Positions 34,554-43,826 of a DNA stretch of 43,826 nucleotides are shown here, piece after piece. The DNA is taken from the NCBI GenBank assembly GCA_030141605.1, contig JAQGDQ010001378.1, positions 1 to 43,826 on the forward strand, in the 5' to 3' direction. Below the pieces are notes generated by a model. It was not told where the DNA came from. It did not search any database and saw nothing but the letters and a program-made list of their open reading frames with translations. Position 1 is the stretch's first letter. Every line of letters starts with the position of its first letter. Position numbers and translations under genes: made by a program. Origin of the DNA: Tubiluchus corallicola (taxonomy: Eukaryota; Priapulida; Priapulimorpha; Priapulimorphida; Tubiluchidae).

Positions 34554-37500
34554 CTAAAACCTATTTCCAAGCTGACTGTCTAACCACTCAGCTTCTTCTC
34601 CTGTTAACACCAGCTTTTCATTCTCCAGTTTCACCTCTTTTTCCTTCCACATGCCGACTCTAATGTAATTGGAGCCACCACACTTTCTAAATAAAAATTA
34701 AAAAAGACGATTTCTCAAAAGTGAAAAATTACTACGTAGAACGTAACATTTGTCATACACCAATAAAAATCTGTCATTAGTTTGACAATTTATACCAAAC
34801 CAGCTTTATACACATTGACAAGTTTTCATGTCAAAATGTGGAGTGCAGTCTCTGGTATGCAAGATGCTTTGTCTGTAACTGATATATCTAAATACAGAAG
34901 TCCAGCAACATGGGTAAAGATTTCTCAGTGTAGCTTCTTTTGCAATAGCACCACTTTACACAAAGCTAAAAGGGCCAAAAAGTTGCAAAACGTATAGAAT
35001 GTTCAATGTTTAAGCTTGCAGGAAAAGTTTGCAATTGATTAATTATTATGCAAGTCATTTCATTAAATATAACTTGCGAAAACTTCATTATCTAAAAATT
35101 ATTCGCACTACAGTTAGAAAGATATACATATAATATTGGAGTTTGTATATATATATATAGTGCAGTTTATAAAATAGGTATGACAATTTTTGTTAAATAA
35201 GATTCTTTCTTCCATTTTCGCTGCACTTAGTCACACTTACTCAGTATGTTGAAATAAAAAAATAAGTGAAAAATTTGGTAACTTGTCAAGAGCATGCATT
35301 CAACTTACTTGCATGCATGATTTGGATAACGTGTTATTGTCATAACTCTCTTCTTGCAATCTTTACATTCAAAGAACCGCCTGAAAACTTCTCGCTGGAC
35401 AAGAGTATGTCCATCTGCTCGGCAAATATCTGACGGCTTAAACAGACAAGTCGTTTTACACTGCAAACAAAACCAAAATCCATACGCATAAAAGCTGCAG
35501 GTAAAAGTAAACAAATTACGTGTTTCAAAAACACAAGCATTTTCCCCTGTGACCTAGCAATAATGACAATAAGTGTGGCAATAATAATAATAATAATAAT
35601 ACAGCTTCAAAGAGTGAATAACTACATTGAAACCCAGGGCTGTAGAGTTTGTACATTAAACTCCTGACTCTGGCTCCTAGAATTTTATAAGATCCAACTC
35701 CGACTCCTAAAATTTTGGGAGCCCCAATTCCCGGCTCCTGCCTTTAAGTAATAGCTTGTATCTTTTCATCACTACTTCTTATGCTCGAAAAACAGTCTAG
35801 TTGCACAGACACCAATGTGAAAGTATCCCTAATTGGGACGTTATGTTTAAATGCATTAAAAGTTAAAAGTAACTGGAGTTTGAGTTTGCCAATTTTTTTA
35901 CCGACTCTAACACCGATTTCTCTAACAATAAGTGCACTCCCGAGTTCTAACTCCAACTCCAAAGCCCTAAGTTTTAACAACTCCGACTCCCTTAAGGGTA
36001 AATTTACTGTCAACTATGATTCCACGACTCTGACTCCACAGCCCTGTTTAAACCTTCAATGAACTATGCCAATTCACTGCTAATTTCACTTTCGACATTG
36101 ATAAACCATCCTTTTGAAAATGTCATTAGAGTCAATTTTTACCTGCTTACAGTGGTAAGCCACACTCTTCATTTCCATAGTAGTTGCCATCTTGTTTTCT
36201 AGCATTTCCTTCTTTTCCAGTTTGTTAAAGTATTTCTCTTCCTCTTCCAACTCAATCTGAAAGCGCCGAAGTGAAAGAGTTCAAGTACAGCTTAATTTTA
36301 AAATCAACAAACTGACGATTACTGCAGCATGCCATGTTAGTGTGTCGGTAAAAATTATACTAAATGCGACAAAGCACTCTGCTCTTGCGAGATGTCTACA
36401 CTCGAGTTATTCCCAAAAAGCAATCCCCATTACCTTTAGAGTAAATAAGAAAGAAAAAATTGCATATTAATGCCAACAAGTAAAAACTTCTTTAAGATTA
36501 ACACACATTTAGGCATCTCACTGTAGCATCAAAAAGCACTTGTTTCTACCAACAGTCAGTTTTTCTTGCTGTTTTCAAGTGCTTATATTACTAGAAATCT
36601 GGATCGTTATTTTAAATGTAAAATTTCAGATTTGTGATGAAAGTACTTGCCTGATCCACCGCATCTTGATGGGCTGATTTTCGGTTTAAAATTTTCTTAA
36701 ATTCCTCTGAATTTATATCAATCTTGTCAAGCTTAGATCTTTTTGTTGATGGCCGTTCGGATTCTGAAGAAACAAGCATGATACGCTTAAGCTTGGTCAA
36801 TAGATTTAAAAACCATTCGTGAGCACAGAGAGATTAATAGACTCACAAAAAGTGAAGCAATAATGGATACCATGTTGTACAATACAAAAACTGCATTCGA
36901 CTGTTAGGCAGGTACACGTTTGTGCGGTACCCTCGTGTGGTACTCATTTGAAGTATTATTCGATATCCAGGCTAGCAATCGCTCTCTGCACTTGAGTGGC
37001 ATTTACATCTACGTCTGAGTCATACAAGATATATAAAAAACGTGAAAAAAACAATGTAAGAAGACTTCCCTCATGCTGTAGCGGATAGCCCTATAGGCTG
37101 AATAGGCTGAAGCCTAAGGCCCGGGATCAAAAGGGGCCCGGCAAAATAAAACGAAAAAAAAATTTTTTGTAAAAAAAAAATAAATTGACAAAAGAGCAAG
37201 GGGCCCGCCAAAATAAAATATAGAAAAAAGTTTTTTTTTCAAAAGTCAGTCACTATATTTCTAATCGGGTTTACACAAATCAAGTTTACACAATTTAAGT
37301 TTACACAATTCAAGTCAACACAATTTAAGTTTACACAATTCACGTTTACACAGTTTACGTTTACGTTCAAAATTTCAGTTTCCGAATTTTTCTGGGGGCA
37401 AGGTCAGTTATAATTTCTGAAAAGTCCATTTTTTTTCAACATATCTGACACAAAAACACGTCAGCTCAGCAGTGTAGCAACATTTAAAAGGCCCGTTCCA

Positions 37501-40500
37501 AGCTCAAGCCTAAGGCCCATAAAATCATAATCCGCCGCTGCCCTCATGTCCTGGTCATGCTTCAGACCACGTGGCTAAAGTTAAATATTCTCATTTCACA
37601 GTACAAACAATTTGACAAAATAAAGCATGGAAGAAAGGTGATGCATCTGTTCTCCAGGGAGTAACATTTTGCCATTGCAAACTGTGCATCTTATACAAAG
37701 TAAAAGTACGATTTATGCTGTTTTGTGCAGAATTACATATCAAATCGCATAAAATGTGAATAAAGGAATACGTGTACTTCAATCTGTCAAAAATAAGCAG
37801 AACTGTAAGGTGTTACACTTAATGATCCATTTTACAGTTTGCCGCTTAAATACTCATAGGACATTACAAATTTAAACCACGATCATCAGCCTATTCATTG
37901 TAGTTTCATTCTAGCAGCATAAGCCATCACATATTGGTGTCCAGGGTTTTATCACAATAACAATATTATACACTGCCTACGTCATGTACTTTACAAAGAT
38001 TTCAAAATATTCTGAAAGCAAAGCTAATTAGGAAGCTGTCTTGCTGAAGTACAACACAACATCAAAGCAATGCTGGAACTGATAACCTATGCATTACAAA
38101 GGACAATCCTATGTAACTAACCATCCTGATGCTGCGCCATAAACCATGGCAAGTAAAAAAAAGATAATATTGATAATAATAATAATAAAAAGATAATGTT
38201 TTCTAAAAATGTGAAATTGTGAATGAAAACAAACCATCACATGCAGTGGAAACTCGCTTCCTTATCTCCTCCTGCTGTTTATCACTCAAATGTTTCTTGA
38301 TTTCATTTGGATTTGATTTCTTAATAGAGATCTTATCAGACTTGGCTTTCCTCATCGCAAGCAACTGAAAATATAAAAAAAAAGAATAATAAGATAAAAT
38401 AAAATAAAATAAGATGAAAAATAATATAAGTAAAAATAAATGTAACTTCCTAATTTTCTCATTGGCGAATAAAACAGTAAAAAGTTTAACAGTGGCTAGG
38501 CAAGAGAAAGGTAATAGACAGGTAAAGGTAAGAACTATCACCTAAAACGGTGAAGTAAACTCAGGTAAATTTAATAAAACAATTTACTTAAAAATACAAA
38601 CAACTCTGATCTTTTGGAACATACCACGGAATATTGAAAAAACTGAAAAAAGTTCTTTAGTAAATACATAAAGCATGCATTTACTAACTAAAATGTGAAG
38701 CTATTTTCTACCAACTGACAGCTGCATTACCTAAAAGTTTGTGCACTTAACTGAACTAGCTGATGAATATCTCGTGCTATTATAACTCATGCTTGAATTC
38801 ACTACATACAAACATGCAATGTTGAAATCCCAAACCTTTGCAGCACTGACTGGTTGAGCTAATTTCATCTCCACGTTGTCCAACTCTAACATCTTTCCAG
38901 GCTTAATGTCTTTGCCAAGTTTCGGAACTGACGGGAGGCCGCTCAGCTGTTTCTTAGTGCTAGTGGTCCGTATACTTGACTCAGTCAGCTTTAGCAGCTC
39001 AGCAGGACTGATGGTTTTAACTTTACCCTCATTCTCTGAAAGTCAGGCAGCTAGTATATGTTGTGACCGAATAAATATGAAACTCCTTATGAATGATTTT
39101 TAAGAACATTTAAACAAATTCCCAAAGAGTTGTAGCAGTAACTATAGTGTACATAAGACAAATAAATACTGTAAGATGCAATTTTCTGTTCCACACTCAC
39201 AATTGATTTTTAAATATAAAAGCAGCATGAGCCTTACAGGTGTTATTGCAGAGCGGGTTTGCAACAAAACATCCTGAAGATTCTGGCTATTGAAAATACC
39301 TGCATGGCAACATGGATTCCAAGGATTCAGTGCGCTTACATATTTAATACTCTAGCTACAGTACAGTGATTAGCTTGCTACTATGGCACAATACTGACAG
39401 TCTAATGGATGCCAAACTTGCACAAGCTTGAAATAAAACATGTTTGTAACAAAGATGGATCCCTTATCATCTTGCAAAAATTCCTCTAGAAGTGCATCGG
39501 CAGAATAAATTTCACGCATAAATTTGATGAATAAATTTGGCAGAATAAGTTTGAGGTTAATATTTATGAGGGCTGGGATACTATAGTACAAAATTAACAA
39601 GACCTTAAAATCTTTGTCACAATGAAATGACGAAGAGCAATACCAGGAAAAACAAAGAAACCATCACTCACTTGCTTTTAGTTCTTCGTCTGTTGTCAAA
39701 TGCTTGATAAGGTTCATAGAACCAGTGCTAGGTGTCGCTAGCATATTGCCCAAGTCTTGGTTGTTTGCAACAACCTTTTGTACCTTATCCACCTGTTCCT
39801 TGTCTAGCTGCTTGAATGCATAAGTGCTGACTTTTTCTGCCAAGGCTGCATTGGCTTCTGCCTCAGCTTCTTGTCGAATGCGAATAGCTGTGTTTTTAAA
39901 CTTGACACCTAGACTTTCCAAAGTAGTTTTATCCTTTTTCTTTAAATGTGAATTTTTACTGAAAAAAAGTGAAAATAATTATGAAGTAAACCCATTGTGC
40001 AGTACAACTTTTTTATTATATTAATGGTACTTGTTACTCGATGAAAGATCTGATTTTATCTTACTTTTGTAAAAAACTAAGGCATCAAACATAAATCACC
40101 ATTTACTGTCTCTAAACAATAGCCAATATGTAATAACATTCAATCAAACGCTTGATTTTCATTTAATTAGTTAAGCTCTTAAATTAAATTCTATAATTTT
40201 AATTTCAAAGCAATAAAAATTTGAATTTATAAAACACATTTGTTACCCCACTTGAGGAATGAACTGGTGGGTGTGGTTACCACCATAAATGAAACCCTCC
40301 CTCATGATCTTATCTCGAAGCATAGCACGCTTGGGTTCTGGAGCGGCGTAACTGGCACTTAGCTCAGTTCGTTTTGATGAAATTGATTTGTAGGCTGCTT
40401 TCATGTGACTGGGACAGAACTCACAAACTGACCTGAAAATTCAAAATGAGAACAACGGAAAATTACCTTGAATTTACTTGAATTCTAGTCAAGTTTCTTC

Positions 40501-42916
40501 TGATGTATAATATAAATAATGGGCGTTACTTTGACAAGTTTATAATGCTACAACACTCATAAAACAAAATTCGAACTTACGCAATGGAGTGTCACGCAAG
40601 GTAGACTAACACTTATGCCTAATTAACAGTATTCATAAAACATATTCACAAAGAAATCTAAAAAGCAAAACCTGAAATCTTTCAGAATATCAAAAATGTG
40701 TTATTAATTAACTCACTTGTTGACAAACATGGTGCACTTGTCTCCATTTTTGGTTCTTCCCAAACACCAACTTAAATCCTTAGACTGGCCCATCACCATA
40801 ATCTTTCTCCAATCATCCACTTTTAAAGGTAAGTCACCAGACTAAAATTCAAAGACGCCATATATATTGTACGGTGCAATCAGTGTTAGTATAAAATACC
40901 TCTGGGTATCAGTCTTAATGGAAACCAGTAGTTTTTTTTGGGCAAAAGCAAGGATACATGATCACAAACTATGTTTTTATAACAAATAACTATTTGTGTG
41001 ATGAATACTGAACTTTCAGATGATGGCTGCTAGAGTTTTATGTGATGACTGCTGGAGTTTATTCGATGACTGCTAAAGTTTAATGTGATGACTGCTGGAG
41101 TTTATTCGATGACTGCTGAAGTTTTATGCTATGAATGCTGGTGTTTTATTTGATAACTGCCAGAGTTTTTTGTACTGACTGCTGTAATTTTATGTGATGA
41201 CCACAAGAGGTTTATTTAGAAACTGCCGGAGTTTTGTGTAATTACTGACAGACTCAGAGTTTTGGGTTTCATACATTTAGCATTTTAATTCTAATGAATG
41301 ATATCACATTATTCAACAAAACAATGTTTACATCGCTCTTTTTAATTTCATTGTTTCTTATTGCTCCATGTAAGTTTCAACAATTTAGTGATGTACTCTT
41401 AGTATAATGAAAAAAATAATTATTAAAGTAAACATGTTAACATCGTCAAGCCTGTCAATAAACAAACTTTTACTCATCCACAACGTTGTGTTTAGGGACA
41501 ATATTCAAGCAGCTAGAGAGGTAACCAAAGATACTAGATTAACATTCCAACCAGGTACCTTCTCTTTCCCTGTCATGAAAGATGCATTCAGGATGCCCAC
41601 GACAGTTCCCACTGATGTTTTCCACAGTTGTTGATGTACCTCTCCAAATAAGAAGAGAGAGACAACATTCTTACACAGCAAGCTTTGACCCTGCAGGTCA
41701 CTCAGTCGCCATATCAAGTACTTGTTTCCCTAGAAACATTAAGGAGATTGCTAAAGATTCCAAATCACACTAGAAAAAATAAGCAAAAATGATATAAACT
41801 TATATACACGCAGTTCAAAAATGCCTGCATATGTTTAGCACTGGCATGGTTTGCTTGCTGTGCCTGGCCAGTGCACACATCCTAGTTCTGTAATAAAGTA
41901 GACAGAAAGTGAGGTAGCATCTTTTCTAACCTGTTTAGAAACTTGTCAATGTTAGCAAAATCCATCGCACTCTAGTCTTGTGTTACACTTAGGAACAAAT
42001 TCTATCACAATAAAACAGGAAAGGTAGCTTGACAATATTTCGAGTCTTTGTTTGGCTTACCTAATAATTGAAACAAATGAAATAAAGGATTTACGTCTTA
42101 ATAAAAGAACTTTGCTTTATTCTATAAATCCTCAGGATCTTTCCTCTTTCAGATCTATTTCGTTAAAAATTACACAAGATTTCTTGAATTGATGTCAGCT
42201 AAAGGTCTTTAAATTAGATTTAAAATGTAATCTCACATTAGAAGCAACTTTAGTGCTAGTTTTGGATACAATCACACCAATAGAGACCCAGTCGCCCTCT
42301 ATATCACCATTTCTCATCTGATCACGAATCTGAGACATGTGGACCATTCGCCTTCCAACCATCCTCTGCTTCATCAGCGTAGAAGAAATCAGAGGATTCC
42401 TGAAACAAGCACAGTTTACAAAAATTACGTATATGTTGCCATGGCAACCAGCTCAATTCAGTGACTTTTACACTATACAATATATGTAACATGCTTTCTT
42501 AAAATCAAGTAGTATATTTCTGATGCGTGAAGTCAGAAATTTGCATTCCATTCTGATCACAACAAATGTGTTCTGCTTTATTCTGTTGAAATATTACGTT
42601 CATTTATTTTGCACAATCAGCAACAAATTTGAGTGAAATGATGAGTACTACAGCACTACTCAACCTAAATGCGAAATAGCCTTTACTCACATAATTCGCA
42701 ACTTTGAATAGGCATCAATTTCTACACTTGCTTCCTCTTTTTCCATGTTGGAAAACTGCTTAGTTTTCCAAGTAGTTCGTTTTTTGTTTTTCTGGATAAG
42801 AGCCGTATCATAACTTGGCGTGTGAGCTTGTCTGGTTTTTGTTTGGCAGGTGACATCTGCAGGTTTATCCTCCGCACGCCCACCACCGTACTCATCATAC
42901 TCATCATCTGAGTAAC
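34554..42916 (-). CDS. MCM10: MCM10 replication initiation factor (5' partial, 12 exons)
   Basis: MCM10 activates the CMG helicase and helps bring Pol alpha-primase to origins. Exons in transcript order: 42691-42916, 42237-42399, 41559-41729, 40717-40841, 40247-40432, 39672-39958, 38836-39035, 38235-38364, 36651-36763, 36143-36256, 35309-35460, 34554-34686. Every junction keeps frame (~666 codons). The conserved core includes LISSTLMKQRMVGRRMVHMS, the OB-fold strand segment NVVSLFLFGEVHQQLWKT, GTVVGILNA, and the internal CCCH zinc finger (CLGRTKNGDKC to CEFCPSHM). Downstream are the Lys-rich SNPNEIKKHLSDKQQ, the SEEFKKILNRKSAH segment, and the metazoan C-terminal zinc region (HCKQCKTTC, FECKDCKKRV, ACKKCGG). 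It ends in an EEAEWLDSQ tail rather than the vertebrate GEEHAKFLNSLK. The intron after 36651 uses a GC donor. The N-terminal coiled-coil part is off the right edge. Confidence 0.97.
35580..35601 (+). repeat. AAT trinucleotide microsatellite
   Basis: About seven copies of AAT in the MCM10 intron between the exons at 36143 and 35460, just outside the MITE at 35635. Confidence 0.9.
35635..36046. mobile_element. MITE-like element with degenerate GACTCC repeats
   Basis: The left end CAGGGCTGTAGAGT and the right end GACTCCACAGCCCTG are imperfect inverted repeats (13 of 15). Both halves contain many degenerate copies of ACTCCGACTCC-like hexamers. The CAGGGCTGTGGAGTC end with GACTCC-rich subterminal repeats recalls a short element common in aquatic animal genomes (from memory). 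No transposase frame is present. It lies inside an MCM10 intron. Confidence 0.6.
37076..37540. mobile_element. hAT-type MITE with perfect 8-bp target duplication
   Basis: CCCTCATG at 37068-37075 is repeated exactly at 37541-37548, immediately outside ends reading CTGTAGCGGAT and, reverse-complemented, CAGCGGCGGAT. An 8-bp duplication and C-A/T-G-N-GCGG ends are characteristic of hAT elements. The 465-bp interior has GGGCCC-rich and A-rich blocks and a 15-bp tandem array, with no transposase. It is inserted in the MCM10 intron between the exons starting at 38235 and 36763. Confidence 0.85.
37268..37365 (+). repeat. 15-bp tandem array inside the hAT-type MITE
   Basis: About five copies of AAGTTTACACAATTT/C (37282-37356), plus partial copies on both sides. 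Confidence 0.8.
41020..41265 (+). repeat. Degenerate tandem array, period about 22 bp
   Basis: About ten diverged copies of TGATGACTGCTGGAGTTTAT. The central copies alternate between TTTATTCGATGACTGCT and TTTATGTGATGACTGCT, suggesting a higher-order 45-bp pair. It is in the MCM10 intron between the exons at 41559 and 40841. Confidence 0.75.
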
Positions 42917-43011
42917 CTTGGAGATACAAAAATTAAGAATAAAGTGAGAAGTCTCATTGTTTTATCACTTGAAAAGTAACGCCATAAAATCTTTTATCAT
43001 TCAACTCTCTC

Positions 43012-43704
<693 letters not shown>

Positions 43705-43826
43705 AAACAGACGAAATTAAATCAGATCTCTCCTGGTGGTGAAAATGGCAAGCAGTTAAAACTTACAACTAAAACAAATTATACTAAAAGGGCACTTCCG
43801 TGCAGAAATGCCTATGTCACAAAACA
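43705..43826. other. Right edge, no supported feature
   Basis: 122 bp beyond the microsatellite, presumably MCM10 intron. No exon continuing the MCM10 N-terminus in the required phase was found. Confidence 0.5.

Noticed and set aside
35744-36062. Open frames on both strands rich in Ser/Asn or Leu/Glu
   Set aside because: They are produced by the GACTCC-type repeats of the MITE at 35635-36046.

Overview
This is animal nuclear DNA: AT-rich, with spliced genes (GT-AG introns of about 100 bp to 4.5 kb), microsatellites and many short non-autonomous DNA transposons (MITEs). The gene set is metazoan in character: an IP3 receptor, HEXIM, an IFRD/Tis7-family protein, MCM10 with its C-terminal zinc-binding region, and the primase small subunit. 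The base composition and MITE types would suit an aquatic invertebrate, but nothing here fixes the phylum. No tRNA, rRNA, CRISPR array or bacterial-type operon was seen.

Layout, left to right. (1) 187-5797, + strand: the last nine exons of an inositol 1,4,5-trisphosphate receptor, covering the whole channel domain and C-terminal tail; the 5' part lies off the left edge. (2) 5798-13815: a long stretch without a confident gene. It holds a piggyBac-type MITE, a foldback MITE, a cluster of nuclear-receptor-like DR1 motifs, a CTCF-like motif and two isolated exon-like segments. (3) 14288-15157, - strand: a single-exon HEXIM gene, head-to-head with (4) 15978-28619, + strand: an IFRD1/2 homologue of ten visible exons. 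One IFRD exon is missing and probably lies in the 177-base assembly gap at 26811-26987. Its introns carry a pogo-type MITE, a mariner-type MITE and a CA microsatellite. (5) 31305-32540, + strand: an intronless, complete DNA primase small subunit (PRIM1) with E2F-like sites upstream. (6) 34554-42916, - strand: twelve exons of MCM10, convergent with PRIM1; its 5' exons lie beyond the right edge. The introns carry a hAT-type MITE with a perfect 8-bp target duplication, a second MITE and a 22-bp-period tandem array. (7) 43012-43704: about 690 bp of CT microsatellite with an internal run of 74 T.

Functionally, PRIM1 and MCM10 both act in replication (primer synthesis, and origin activation/Pol alpha-primase loading) and sit tail to tail. 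HEXIM (P-TEFb inhibitor) and IFRD (transcriptional co-regulator) form a divergent pair. The IP3 receptor is unrelated to these. All exon boundaries given were worked out by hand from splice signals, reading phase and recalled family sequence; none was checked by alignment software or transcripts.
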